The notes under the pieces: generated by a model
What the model saw: the letters and a program-made list of their open reading frames with translations, nothing else
Databases searched by the model: none
Told to the model about the DNA's origin: nothing
Source of the DNA: Phoronis australis
Taxonomy: Eukaryota > Phoronida > Phoronidae
Length of the DNA: 64,000 bases
Direction: 5' to 3'
Assembly: GCA_002633005.1 (NCBI GenBank)
Contig: NMRA01000339.1
Coordinates: 272,510 to 336,509, forward strand
Made by a program: the position numbers and the translations under genes
Part shown: positions 12,401 to 24,439 of the stretch, piece by piece
How the letters are laid out: the number at the start of each line of letters is the position of its first letter
How positions within the stretch are numbered: position 1 is the stretch's first letter

Positions 12401-15400
12401 ACGTGAAAATGGTAATAAATAAGTGTGCCGGAAAGTTATGATCGTCGGCCCTTCGGACTATCGGGCCTTGGAACCATTGACTGTGGAAATTTCATTCCAG
12501 GCTAGAACCGCACGTTTAATTTAAAACACCTAAATTGTTCTAAACTAATGTTTAACGTTATAACACCACTTATCAAATTTTTCGGCATATAGACTTGTGA
12601 TTTCATTGTTCATGTGTTCACATCTACTGTCTTCTCATTTTTAATTTTTGTTCAACAGGAAATCGGGCACCAACATCATGGACAATCTGTTGCAGCGTAT
12701 GGAAACGTACGCGAATAACCTAGAAGCACTTGTCGAAGAGAGAACGTCTCAGTATCTTGATGAAAAACAACGTGTCGAAGACCTTTTGCACAGATTATTG
12801 CCAAGGTTTTAAGAACATTTTGAAAATATTTGAAGTGGATGTAGGATAATCCAGTCGTTGAATGGGTGGATTAGCTGACCGGGGGCTTAGAATTCTAGAG
12901 GATAGAGCAATTTCCACCCATTGTCACTTGAAGTCTCGTTCAGTGTAAACTCATTCCAAGTGGTGAAAGCAATTATGTGGCCGGGTATCCACGTTCGACT
13001 CCTTGACCCACAGTCCCCGAATCTTAAATCATTGGTATAATTCCATACCGCCGTCCTGAAGCTCCACACAAGCAGCGAGAATACATGTACTACACACTCG
13101 GTGATTAAACGTCTGGCAATACCCAGGGACTGGATTTCTATCAAAACCTAAAGAAAAGGTTTGGAATTTGGCCCCATTGTCTTAAGTTTGGTCATTGAAT
13201 ATAGATTTCTTTCTGTGCTTATACTTTTTCAAACAAAGTACATGTAACATAGTGATATAATGTTCTCTTATGAACGTAAACGAAGGATACATGTACCCTT
13301 CAGCTGTGACTGAATAGGGCCTTTGTCTCTTTTGCTAGATCAATCGCTCAACAGTTACAGGCAACAGGGCAGGTTATCCCGGAAGCATACACCTGTGTGA
13401 CAGTCTACTTCAGTGACATCGTTGGCTTCACCTCACTTTCTGCCGAAAGTTCTCCATTGCAGATTGTTGATTTCCTCAATAAGCTCTACACAGTATTCGA
13501 CGAAATTGTGGACAGCTACAATGTGTATAAAGTATGCCACCGGGGTATTGGTGTACATGTACAGTATACAAGAAAACGTGATCATAGTATTTTTTCATTT
13601 GGCCAGTCTAAGATCAAATTACATTGTCAGGACTTCCTCGATAGCATAAGTATAGCAGAGAATCTTGTCAAGATAAAATAAAACATAAGGCATTTTATTC
13701 CTGAAGTCCAATGTTCTAGTTCCAGCAGCACCATTTTTGATAGCTGGTTTTTAATATTTCAATATACTAACTGTTATTTAATTAAAATATCCCCTTTTCA
13801 AGCTTCTGTAATTCAAGAACGATTTTGATTCATTTCTTATCAGTAGGTTTGTGAATTAGATTTATGAAAAATGCAGATTTTTAACTCGTGTAGAAAGTAA
13901 TTAAAATCGAAATTTGAGTTATATTCCAATCTGTCAGTGATTAGGTCAAGTGGCCATTATTGTAATAAAATTTAGAAAAAGAAACATACCAAGCGGCACC
14001 ACATTAACCATTTTTCTTTCGATGTAATGTTTCAATTTACTATTTTGTAACATTTTCGAAACTTTTGAACTTTTTCATTGACAATCTCTATGGATATGTC
14101 ATAGAATTTAAGACTAAATGCATTCCCATCAGTGAAAATAATGAAATATGATGTTCCGAAGTTAGTCAGTTATATTACTTTCCTGAATGACTCTTGTTAA
14201 AACGTTACTTGAAGCGTTCGAAACCAATGCGTCGTCGACGTTATAGAAGGCGTACGTACTAAGTACATGTATAACACGCTTTCGTTCAGGTTGAAACAAT
14301 CGGGGATGCTTACATGGTGGTGTCTGGACTACCAACAGTTATCCCCAGTCATGCGGAGGAAATCGCCCAAATGTCGCTGAGCTTATTGGAAGCAGTGAAA
14401 GTGTTTGAGATACCGCACCGACCTGCTCAAATGATGGAAATCCGAGTGGGAGTTCATTCAGGTTCGTTGGCAGTTAGATTTCAATTTATCGATCACTGGA
14501 AATTTTTTAAGTACAGACGAATTTCTGTTCTCTAATATGTTCCTAAATTTTTTTCACAGCTTAATCACCATTTCCAAACCTAAACCTTGGTTACATTTCG
14601 CCTTGTGGGGGCACTCAGAATTGTCCTCAACTGAGATTGTGAATCACCTGAAACTTGTTAGGAAATAACCGACGTCCAGTTAGTTAAAGTACCTTTACGT
14701 AATACTCCAAATAAAGTCATTTTGCGTTGCAGCAGTCATCTATATCTAAATATGTTAATACATTTAAATTAAATATTTATCGGCCTACAGAATGAAAGTT
14801 TACAGAGTTCTTGAAAAAAATTCGGTGGCAGTGCCTGTAAGCCAAACATCATTCGTTCATTGACTTATATCACAAAATAAACTTTGTGTGCGTAGTGTAA
14901 TACCGGGAATCTTCCAACTAGCAGTCTCATTTCTATTTCCATAGGGCCAGTTGTTGCAGGTGTTGTAGGCCACAAAATGCCCCGGTACTGTCTGTTTGGA
15001 GATACTGTGAACACAGCCAGTAGAATGGAAAGCTCCAGTCAAGGTAAGCTTTGGCCACGGTAAATATTCCTCATGTACAACACTTACTGTTTAGTATTGC
15101 AGACTGACGTATACCTATGCGATTCACTGCATGCGCGCACACAGGGGGAGGGCTAGGGGGGCTCGAACGAGCCCCCCATTTGGCGAAGTGGGCAAAAAAG
15201 GTCCGCCTCTGAGACACAATAAGTCCGGGAAAATGTGACAAAAGACCACTAACAAAACGCGCAATTCAGGGTGGTGCACCCGTTGTTTTTTTTTTGTCCG
15301 CCCGCTTTTTTGTTCACAAAATGTCCACACCGTCAGGAATTCGAGCCCCCTCCATTTTGGGTTGCGCGCATGCACTGGAAAGAGTATTAGTCCTCTTAGT

Positions 15401-16812
15401 CGCACTTTACATCTATGCCAAGGGACCTTTCCTAGAGACTGACCGAGTTCATTTTGACTTACTGTAAGTCTAAGATTTGTTTCAACTTCCAAATTTGAAA
15501 CTTCCGTATCCGTCATGTTAGTTAAAGTCAACACAAAACCCAATTTAAAAACAAAAGTAAAAATTAGGATCTCTTTTCAGACAAATATTAGCTTTTTATC
15601 TTTAAATTGGCTGAAGTTTAAGATTGATCATAGCTAAGTCAATTTTCTAGGAACGGGTCCCAGGTTTCTAAAACCGGAAACCCGCACTGTTTAAGTTAAT
15701 CAATTTGTGACTTTCGTGGTCTCTCACCTTAAGAAAAAAAGTCCAATGATATATTTCAAATTGCCAGGAAGTCTTACTTGAGACATGCATTCACATGAAT
15801 CACGTCCATGTTCTCAATTTCCGTGAAATTATGAGCTTAAACTGACGATGCACTTTAGAGTAATTCAGTAGCAGCAACAGCAGCAGCAATAACAGTAGCA
15901 GCGACCACAACAACAGCACCAACAATAGCAGCACAACCATCAACAATAACATCGTAAGAGTTAGCAGCAGCAGAAACATCAGCATCATCAGCAGAAAGAG
16001 CAGCTCCAGCAACACCAATAACAGCAGCAGCAGCCGGCAGTAGAACACCAGTTGTCAATGCATTGTTAGCAACAGTCCCGCTGCTGTTGAACAATAGCTG
16101 TTGTACCAATAAATGACTGACGTGCTGTTCAGCTAAGTCTAGTTTTTTGTTTTCAGCCAACAGAATACAGCTGTCTCCCGCAACTGCGGCCATACTTTCT
16201 GAAGTGGAAGGATATCACGTGATATCACGTGGAGAAATTCAAGTGAAGGTGAGTGCAGTTGTGTAGTTTGGATATGCTTCGACCTGTCTGGCTAGAAAAG
16301 GGAAACCTTTGTGTGAATGATTTACTAAATGTGCATGATATTACTTAATATATGAAATGCTGCCAGTGTAATTTCAACTTGTACTGTTTATTTTCGAAAA
16401 GAATGTTTGACATTCTCAGTTCCCCACGTGTATGCAACTGTTCAGTCGACAGTAAGTCAAGTTTTTAGTAGTAAAACATGCGTTAGACCTCAAATACATG
16501 TAGTTGCTTCTGGTCTGTTTTTAAAAAGATAATTTATCAGGTGCATTATTTAAGTTGTTCACTTTTCAAAAAAGAAAATCCATCTGAGACGATAAAAATG
16601 ATGCTGGATGCTACATGTACAAGAACCAACTATAATTTTTGGCTTCATCACAACTTTCTAGAACTAGCATCTTATCTCAAGTTAGGTCTTGGCTACGCAA
16701 ATACATGTAGTCTGAATACTTTTTTCAGGGAAAAGGAGTTATGGAAACCGCCTGGCTGCTGGGTTACAAAAGTGACAAAGTAACCGAAAAAAGTTTGTCG
16801 TCTCACGTCTGA
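411..16812 (+). CDS. Receptor guanylate cyclase, 3' part (5' end outside window)
   Basis: A single-pass receptor that would make cGMP from GTP on the cytoplasmic side of the membrane. Eleven exons join in one frame to 478 codons plus stop: 411-515, 1475-1546, 1729-1870, 9251-9400, 9676-9856, 12659-12805, 13339-13531, 14290-14461, 14945-15043, 16157-16248, 16729-16812. Residues 1-217 are the C-terminal part of the kinase-homology domain. HGNLKTAN (72-79) replaces HRDLKxxN and DFA (92-94) replaces DFG, so it is a pseudokinase, as in this family. WKAPECL and [13 protein letters not shown] follow. Residues about 218-265 are the dimerising signalling helix ([18 protein letters not shown]). The cyclase domain follows with metal-binding D292 (FSDIVGFT) and D336 (GDAYMVV), guanine-recognising E332 and C403, and R414 (NTASRME), so activity is expected. 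The tail after the domain is short. The donor after 12805 (gtttta) is weak. The ligand-binding ectodomain, transmembrane segment and glycine-rich loop are upstream of the window. A possible AATAAA lies at 17596. Natriuretic-peptide-type versus speract/resact-type ligand cannot be told. Confidence 0.93.
3988..7160. repeat. Long inverted-repeat (foldback) structure in rGC intron 3
   Basis: The segment near 3988-4390 reappears, reverse-complemented and diverged, near 6600-7160. Shared blocks include gttaaatcttcac, caaagtagccg, aattgtgagcac, aactcgtaact and gattttgata. The outer ends carry gcaaagctgt. The 2.2 kb between the arms has no convincing open frame. I read it as an old transposon with long terminal inverted repeats lying in the 7.4-kb intron 1871-9250. 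Exact ends and target duplication are not resolved. Confidence 0.6.
8215..8453 (+). mobile_element. CATGCGCGC-ended MITE, copy 1
   Basis: A 239-bp non-autonomous element with terminal inverted repeats (CATGCGCGCACCC at the left, AGGTGCGTGCATG at the right), flanked by a perfect 5-bp target duplication, tgaca (8210-8214 and 8454-8458). The interior contains gggggctcgaattttt and cccacttcgcc blocks shared with copies at 15130 and 39284. It has no coding capacity. It lies in an rGC intron. Confidence 0.85.
8703..8850. repeat. Imperfect ACC-rich simple repeat with tacatg run
   Basis: An acatgtacatgtacatg run (from about 8708) passes into irregular accacc/atcacc triplets. It is low-complexity intron sequence. 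The open frames read through it on the minus strand are by-products of the triplet composition. Confidence 0.6.
8999..9165 (+). pseudogene. Decayed tandem duplicate of rGC kinase-homology exon
   Basis: This unit aligns with the adjacent functional unit at 9166-9345, which contains exon 9251-9400. Both have tgttaac, tgtagttct.actaca, gtatgcgtt.cactgccaacgacag, tctgctgtgtacg..aagga.gcagctgacgta and ttgggattatc in the same order. The duplicate has lost the acceptor AG (atttag became attttg), lacks about 20 bp of the exon start, has a short insertion (ctgcacgtg) and reads into an in-frame TAG. It therefore cannot be spliced and translated like the original. Confidence 0.8.
11490..11738 (+). pseudogene. 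P2X7-tail-like Cys-rich domain fragment in Kolobok-like element
   Basis: This 82-residue open frame starts [14 protein letters not shown] and continues with [16 protein letters not shown]. The pattern CxxC..E.P.V.....CL.....F...LN.. is the one seen in the P2X7 C-terminal-like domain that occurs in many transposon-associated animal proteins. It lacks the usual upstream part and the C-terminal tryptophan-rich segment. It lies within the TTAA-flanked element. The assignment rests on recalled pattern similarity only. Confidence 0.4.
11794..12018 (-). pseudogene. THAP DNA-binding domain fragment, frame-broken
   Basis: Starting at ATG 12018 on the minus strand, the frame shows [11 protein letters not shown], then SFFRFPREP, then [10 protein letters not shown]. 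These are the first Cys pair, the FxFP block and the conserved Trp of a THAP zinc finger. The closing C-x2-H-F appears only if one base is skipped near 11830 (VCQW in this frame, then HF in another), so the domain is probably frameshifted. THAP domains are found at the N terminus of P-element and Kolobok transposases, which fits the surrounding TTAA element. Confidence 0.65.
15130..15372 (-). mobile_element. CATGCGCGC-ended MITE, copy 2
   Basis: A 243-bp element with ends CATGCGCGCAC and GCGCGCATG, and a perfect 5-bp target duplication, cactg (15125-15129 and 15373-15377). It is oriented opposite to the copies at 8215 and 39284. It lies in the rGC intron 15044-16156. Confidence 0.85.
15868..16060. 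repeat. Imperfect CAG/CAA triplet tract
   Basis: Irregular cagcag/caacaa/caataa triplets fill about 190 bp just upstream of the acceptor of exon 16157-16248. They produce long artefactual leucine-rich and alanine-rich frames on the minus strand. The tract is intronic. Confidence 0.75.
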
Positions 16813-18068
16813 CGCTGTCAGGGAGAAACTGGTGAGGGCATCGCATTCATAATTCAGTATTGATTTCCCTAGGAAATGTGTGGGGGAAACAGGCGAAGAA
16901 AAAAACTACAACTCCATTAATTGCCACCTGACTTTTGCCGGGAACAGAGGGACGTAGGTGCAAATGCGAGAGGGCGGAAGAAAGCTGTTGACAATCACAG
17001 GGGTACACATGTCTCGACAATGTTTCGGGGAAGACAGAATTAGACCCGAAGAATCTCGGTGATAAAATGAACACTACTGTAAGATGGAACTTGAATACAT
17101 GGCAACGTCAAATCATCGTAAGTTGACGAAATATTCAAATGAAATACGTGGACCAGGTCCTGAAGCCGTGATACCGCACATTAGATTGCGTATAATTTTG
17201 TGACGTCGTTCCTGTAGTAGTTTAGTTGTAGTAATATGAAGACATTTTTACATGGCGCAATGAAATTTCTAAAACAGAAAACACTTAAACTGCTACTATG
17301 AGGGGCAGAGCGGTAGTCGGATCGGTCCGAAACCCATCGTCACCTTTCGTCAGCTTCTCAGGAACTCATCTGTCAATTCTTATTAGGATACTGCAAGGAG
17401 TTTATGAGATACAGCAGCGGACACCGGATACCCGGATATCGAAAGTGGACCATAACGGGCGCATAATAATGGCCGCCAGAAGGCGCAGAACACGTTGAAT
17501 CCGTCCAAACATTAATACGTCGTTGTCTTCTAACCGATTTGCCAAATTTCACTAAAATATATCCATGATCTCCGAAGATACAGATGGAAACAAAAAATAA
17601 ATGGCCCCTAGGGAACGTATAGCAGTAGTCAAACTGGTATGATACTCGTCGTCATCTCAGTGTTGTCAGCTCCATGAGGAACACATCCGCCAAATTTTCG
17701 CAAAGATTTTGCAAAAGGTAAAGGAGATACAGCCGCGAGTGGATAAAACAGGAGACTTCAGATCAAATCCATCCTAAAATCAACGTCAACTACGGTCTCC
17801 TCGTCAGTAACATATAAGTGAATTTTTATGATGATCCTTCAAGAGGCTTGGCAACGCCAAAACACGGACACAAAATATAAAATGCCCACTTGATGGCGCA
17901 GCGGTACAATCCATCCAAATATGGGAAGGCATCGTCATCTCCTGAAAAGAGGCCTATTTGCCAGATGTCAGGCCCTCAAGTAACTCCGTAGATGCATTAT
18001 GTGTTAACTCGTCATGAGTCGTCAGTTTCGTAGGGACACATCTACTAAATCTCATTAAGATCCTGCAA
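16813..18068. repeat. rGC 3' flank, with degenerate tandem repeat from about 17285
   Basis: The 3' UTR of the cyclase gene presumably lies here, with a candidate AATAAA at 17596. From about 17285 the sequence is a diverged tandem array with units of roughly 150-170 bp. Each unit has a gccaaattt.. block, a g.gatacagc block (near 17405, 17574 and 17723) and a ggcc...aggcgcag block. A related array is at 24440-25210. No gene is supported. Confidence 0.55.
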
Positions 18069-18077
18069 GGGTTTCAT

Positions 18078-18638
18078 CTCGTTGGCTCCCTGCGCGCCGC
18101 TAGGTGGTCGGTAGCCAGCACTCAGGTGTCACTTAATTTTCCTCGGGAAATTTTTTTACACCGGCGTTTTTGATTGGCTAGTCGAATTCTCAACTAGGCA
18201 GCGCCTTACGCAAGCAAACTGGCATGACTGATAGACTGAAGTACAAATGTGTTCTGTTGGGCAGACAAATCGGAGCTTAAAAATTTATGTTCAGGAAATG
18301 TGAATCCTAGAAATTGTGTTTGCGCCTTTTCGGAGTGCACTGTCTTTCTGCTATCGATGACTTAGTATGTTGACGATACTGTCTTGTATTCATACAGCAT
18401 GAATAACACGCCGTTAAATCGGCCAGATATGTGTTTATTGTACATGTACTGTACATGTATGTGCTTCAAGCACGCGGCTATCAAACATCACTGCAGAAAC
18501 GAAATAGTTGCTGCGACGTCACTTGCATAGTCCGCCATTTTTCACGGTGTTGTAAAGCTGAGGTTACATCAACCAATGCTAAAGCGCGTGCCACTGCGTG
18601 ATACTGCGTGTTGGCTAGGCACGCAGGGGACGAGCGAG
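18078..18638. mobile_element. Mutator-like MITE, copy 1
   Basis: A 561-bp non-autonomous element. Its ends ctcgttggctccctgcg and cgcaggggacgagcgag are inverted repeats, and it is flanked by a 9-bp duplication with one mismatch, gggtttcat (18069-18077) versus gagtttcat (18639-18647). The interior aligns nearly full length with the copy at 19086. A 9-bp target duplication with extended inverted ends is typical of Mutator-like elements. It has no coding capacity. Confidence 0.8.
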
Positions 18639-19085
18639 GAGTTTCATCTCTGTCACGTTAATATTTGCGGCTTTGTCAGTGCATTAGCGACGTCACTCAG
18701 TGTCGGTGAAGGCATCGTCGTTTAGCTACCGTGACGGCTATATTGTTGCGTTTGCGGTGTTGTTGACAGTGTCTGACGTGATATCGTGATCTTACAGTCT
18801 TCTGCATCGTCGTTGTTGTCAATATGGAGTCGCTGACCTCTCTTCATTGTCATACTCCCTTCCTTAACCGATTTCACCAACCGTACTTGTCGTCGACAGA
18901 GCACTTTCATGTTTTTTTTTTTAGTTCTTGATAAAATGCCTTGTCGAAATTCAAACAAAATTTTCAACTTCAGGCCACATCGTTAATCAAATCTCCGGGT
19001 GCACGAAAAGTGAACATCTCAAGGTAGGCAATTACATCGCCATGGATGTCGCAGGTGAAGACAGCTGAGAGGCTACGTGTTGCCT

Positions 19086-19699
19086 CTCGCTGGTTCCCTG
19101 CGTGCAGTGCCGGTTCACTGCGTGCCGCTAGGTGGGGCCGTAGCCGCACCGGCACGCAGGTATCACTTAATTTTCCTGGGTAATTTTTTTACACCGGCTT
19201 TTCTGATTGACTAGTCGAATTCTCAACAAGCAGCGCTTTACGCAAACAAACTGGCATGACTGATGGACTGAAGTGTAAATGTGGTCTGTTGCACAGACAA
19301 ATCGGTAATTAAAATATATATTCAGGAAATGTGAAGCCTAGAAATTTTAGTGCACCTTTTCGGAATGCATCTTTCTACTGTCGATGACTTTTGTTTGCAA
19401 TAGTGTCCTGTATTCATACAGTATGAATAACACACCGGTTAAATCGGCCAGATATGTGTTTATTGTACATGTATTTGCTTCAAGCACGCGGCTATTAAAC
19501 ATCATTGCAGAAACGAAGTAGTTGCTGCGACGCCACTTGCATCAGTGACAAGGCTAAAAATCGTTCACAGTCCGCCATTTTTTCACGGTGTTGTAAAGCT
19601 AAACAATGACTTCCGAGGTTACATCGACCAATTCTAAAGCGCGTGTCACTGCGTGATACCTGCGTGCTGGCTGGGCTAAGCACGCAGGGAACCAGCGAG
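19086..19699. mobile_element. Mutator-like MITE, copy 2
   Basis: A 614-bp element with perfect 20-bp inverted ends (starting ctcgctggttccctg). The 9-bp word gtgttgcct precedes it (19077-19085) and recurs at 19705-19713, separated from the right end by five extra bases (cgtcg). The interior (for example ttaaatcggccagatatgtg) matches copy 1. Short frames within it are spurious. Confidence 0.8.
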
Positions 19700-19713
19700 C
19701 GTCGGTGTTGCCT

Positions 19714-22700
19714 AATCTCAACACAGGTGTTACTCGCATAAAATACAAACCACGTTGTTTATTCAGTTTTAACCTAAGGAGAAATACATCGTTTCTATGC
19801 TTAGGGAAAGCCATAACCGTTGTCTCAGTTTCTTAAATAACATTCTCGGCGAGGCATTGTTTTCTGGGATTAGCCCCAGCGGGAAGGAATCTTCGCGATT
19901 GGAGGCAAACGCTATACAGGCGGAGCTAATCCCCTTTCGATAAATGGTAGTGTTTTTTTCGTTTAAAAACGTTTTAAATGGTAGCCACCGGCCCTTATTT
20001 CAATGAATCTCTCAGGGCTGACAACGGCGTGAATTCGTAATAACATCACAAAAGCACAACGGGTTTGCTTTTATAGCTCTGACCAATGCTGTTACTTCCC
20101 AACAGTCCGTCACTACATCCAACATCATTCACCAGAACACGATTTTTCAGTCATAAAACGATTATGGCCCTTTACACGAACATCATATTACCGGCGAGAG
20201 AAGTCAGGAATGGTTTCAGAGGCGGATCTACAGCCGGGGGGGGGGTNTCTGCCACTAACAGCCAAAATCTCTGCTGGCTTAGACAATTCCCACTCGATGA
20301 ATGGCAAATTATTTTAAAGGCATTTATGTGATGAAGTCAGCGGCCTTGATTTCAGCAACTGTCTGGCAAACAACGAAAAAAATTTGGGATTTTCATGTTA
20401 TAAAATCACAAATACACAACAGATTTTGTTTTATAGCTCTGCTCAACGTTAACTAACTTCAGTATGCCTATCGCCAACAACAACAAACCTAAAATGCGTT
20501 TTCGTCCCTAACCGATCTCTCCAGATTTGAGCAGCACCCTACAGAATACATGCACTTCACATGTCAAATACACCGTAGACATTTTGTCTGTTGTCTAAAT
20601 TATTCGCACTTCTTAAAATTAAAACTGCCAAAAAATAAGTGTTAATTAAACCACTTACCGCTATAAATCTCGCGTCAACTAGATTCTTACTCTCATGACC
20701 ATATGATATAGAAAGATCTGAACCTGTCCAAACGATAAATCAAACAATTCCGTAACGTGTTCACCCACCAACAATATTCATTTCGGCAAATTAGTCGAGT
20801 TCATTTTTGACGCATAAAGTATTTTGAGTACTTAAGAAACCCGGCTACTTGTACTCATCCCAGGATTATGCTCAAACCAACTTCAACTACAATGTAGCAA
20901 GTGCCCCAATAAAAAATGGGTCTCACATTGAAAATTACGAAGATGGTTTTCTGCGATGTGACAGTTATAGTGTTTCTTAATATAATGGGGCTGGCTATGA
21001 ACCCGGCTCCACGAAATACAATTTTCAATTCAGACCACTAACTCGCATGTTATTGGTCTCTCATTGTATTTACTAATAGTCAAAACAGGTGTGATTTCAG
21101 GCCTTGGAAAGACCTGACATTTCGTTATTGCCTGAGACCAAACTATAATGTCGTTCTATTCCTATTATCATCTCGAGGAATAACGAACTGTCAGTAGCCT
21201 ACTTGTTAAGACCAAACATCACTCCTCATCATAGCAAGGAAGAAGATGAGGCCTGTTTTACAACAATCAGTGATCTAAATGAAAATTTAGTTTCTTGCAT
21301 GAACGAAGATGGGATTATTGCTAGTTTTGTTGTTTGTTCAGATTAATTGTTACTAGTTAAAATATCAATTTGTTCTATTTGTTGAGGTAATACATGTCTG
21401 TTATATTACTATTAGTTTATATCACGTGAGTTTATCTCATCTCTTTAAAACACACCACTCCTACACTAATAACGTAATAAAGGCGACTTCCACGGCCTTC
21501 CATAGAGCATAGGTCAAATGGTCCAGAAGTCACATGAAGTTTTCAATTGGGCAACTGGGTGCTGAGCTCGTCAATAAGTAAATTAATTTTTGCACTCATC
21601 TCTTAAGAAAGTGAACACAATGTCCCTCACTACAGTAGCTCACAACAGCAGGTTGCTCAGTCATTCATAACTTCACTTTTACCACCAGTTTTTAAATGGG
21701 TGCACTGCAAACTGTTGATATTATGAAATTTTATGAACGTTCAGTTGTTGAACAGGCCGTTCTACACTCACTTTAAATACCATTTCCTCCAGTGTAAAAT
21801 AAATACCGCATTTATTGGATAGCCAAAGCTGATCATCACTTCAAAGTTTTAACTGATATCAAACCAAATCTTGATGAATCATTCCGCCACACAATTACCT
21901 CTCGGAATCGAGGGAACTATGGCCTGACCTACACTGTGAAATGCGAATCATCAATCTTTTTGAAGTTGTTCTGATCCCTCGTTGCACCATTCAGATACAA
22001 TTTATCAGATGTGTAGTCAGTTCAATCTATCCACTGCCAAAGTTCCGATAACATTACAATCTAGTTCAATCCACACAAAAACGATTGTGTCCATTATCGC
22101 AGGCTATCGAATGGGATCCCAGGAATTCAACAATTCTTTAAACTTTCTCCGGGCTGAAAATAGAAAACACGCTACTGAAATCATGAAAAGGCATGAGTCT
22201 AAAGTATAGATAAACGAGAATTATCTAACAATTAATGTTACAGCAAAAAGCCAACAGGAAAGACTGCCAGGTGCTAATGGATACAAGAATTAGGCTTAAA
22301 TAGATTACGGGACCTTGGCAAAAAAACTGATGTATGTTTGTGTGTGTGTCCACATTGGTGAATCGCAAGAGTCTGGTATGAAGCTTCTTCACAATAATAT
22401 TAAGCACTGTTACTAACCAGAGTAGCGATCAAAATCAACTGCCACTGCCACTAATATTTTCTTTTTCAAAAGTGTTTGGAACCAAACAATTAGTGGAGAA
22501 CAGAAAAAAAATGTTGCAGAGATTCCACTAGCATGAGAAAGAGTGTTCAGTTTAATTAAAATCCAGGCAGCATTCCCTAGACCAAGATTCTTGCGAAAAA
22601 AGTGAGACATAAGACAATGCAAAATCTCGAGAGTGAAAGGGGAGTGTTACATGAGGATGCTCCAGACCATAATAGCCATAACTTAGTAAAATATCGGTCA

Positions 22701-24439
22701 TTGAAGTGATTGGTCAGTGAGGTCGAATATCAAATTCAGGGGTACAATTTATAAATGTTATGGGATAGAGTTCGTTGGGTTCACCACACGTATATGCATG
22801 GCTAATGTATTTTGTCCATTAAAGGCTAACTGGGACTGGGAGACCACCACGTTAAAATACATTATGACATTATGAACTGACATTCTACCAAAAAGACTAT
22901 TGATTTAAACACTTTCAAAATACAGGTCACAATAAAATGGCTTGACCTGGCTGGTCATTTCATGCGATGGTTACTTAATCCTTAATATCATGTTCGGTGC
23001 ATAAAATGACCAGTCATGTTTAGCTAAATAAAAATAACCAAACAGAATTCCAAAATTACGATGTCTAAGAGCAGTGATGAACTGTATGTTCTTACCAAGC
23101 TCAGACATTCTAGCTACAGTAAGGAGAAAGTGGAAATTAAACTGAACTCAACAATATTTCTGAAATTGTCCATTCTCTTTTAATACAAGCCCAAAATGAT
23201 TACCTATCATTCAGTGCTTGAATACACTCACGCATACTAAGTACATATTCCAAATTTACACGCGATGAGCCCTAGATTCGAGTAAAATCTCAATATTTTG
23301 ACTAAAAACTCGGAAGATCTTGAGACTTAAACATATAACTTTAATGCTAGGGTCCTCAAGCGCTCATTCATGTGAATCATAATATACTCCAGAAGAGAAT
23401 AATAGACACTTATCTTGAGTTAGTTCTAATTAAAAGCAGAATTAAAAAATGTTAAAAATAATTTTGAGTTCGATTTCGAGTAAAAAATTAGACCGCAGGC
23501 CCAAGGTTCTATTTCATGAAAAGTGACACTTAAGTCAAGTTGGTTTTACACTCTCACTTTACTGAAAAAAGTTATTTGTACATCACAGCTTAGAGAGAAT
23601 TTTTACAACTTATCTCACAAGTTTGCAGATGTCAGTACATTCTCATTAAAGTGAGATTTAATTATTTTTTTCAGAAAAATGCTGACTTTGGTCTTAAGTC
23701 ACTTTTCATGAAACAGGTCCCTGTTTCTCAACTGTGAATGGCATTGAAGCTATTTCTTGACAGAATGCATATTCAGTTAAAAAAAAGTCAAGTTTTACTG
23801 TACAGCATGTTTGCAATCATTTTCTATGGGACTACTTGTAAACCAGCACAGACCATGTGGAACTTATGACTTGTGTGCACATAGAAATCTTTCCAATCAG
23901 TAATCCCAAATTAGGATTCACCTAAGTTCCTGATGTCTATTACATATATAGACTAAATTGTAGAAACACTGATTGTCCTTTCTTAGGCTGTTTAAGTTTC
24001 ATTAATAAGTCAAGAAACTTAGTCACGCCCTCATTTTGGACTGTTTCATGCTATCAGGCACAGGGCCACTGCCTCCTGTTTCCGTCTTAAATGATGAGGT
24101 ACACCTTCAACTTCCAACACAGACAGGAGTTTTTGTTTAGAAAGTTGTCCAAGTGTCCACCTCTGCCAATTCCATGCAACCCAGCACAGTCACTGACATT
24201 GACATAGTTGGATTTTTAAACACAAAAAACCTCGAAGTTCTTAATGGCAAGAAGACTATGGTCAAATGATGAGCAGCTTACAAGGAAGGATTGGAATATG
24301 ATATTACCTGCAATATTTCTAGCTTAGTCTACATAAAGATGTCACTTTCAATAAGTCCATGGTGCAGTACTGTTGGAACAGGAGCAACATGCAGCATTGA
24401 AATGCACTCACGAATGTCCCACAAAAGGTGTGCTCCTAG
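19714..24439. other. AT-rich intergenic sequence, no gene seen
   Basis: Both strands show only short frames with no family resemblance and no exon-like context. Visible items are a small inverted pair around 19867-19940 (gattagcccc and ggagctaatcccc), the poly-G MITE remnant at 20217 and a short tgtgtg tract near 22338. The distal 3' UTR of NDUFC2 may reach into the right end. Confidence 0.5.
20217..20256 (+). mobile_element. CAGTGGCGGATC-type MITE remnant containing an assembly gap
   Basis: Starts CAGAGGCGGATCTACAG, runs into a G homopolymer and an N at 20247, and resumes with tctgccacta. It resembles the intact copy at 44602, where the same poly-G and N combination occurs. Sequence is probably missing in the gap. 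Confidence 0.6.

Noticed and set aside
15855-16193. 112-residue minus-strand alanine/valine-rich frame
   Set aside because: Product of the CAG/CAA triplet tract and antisense to a real cyclase exon.
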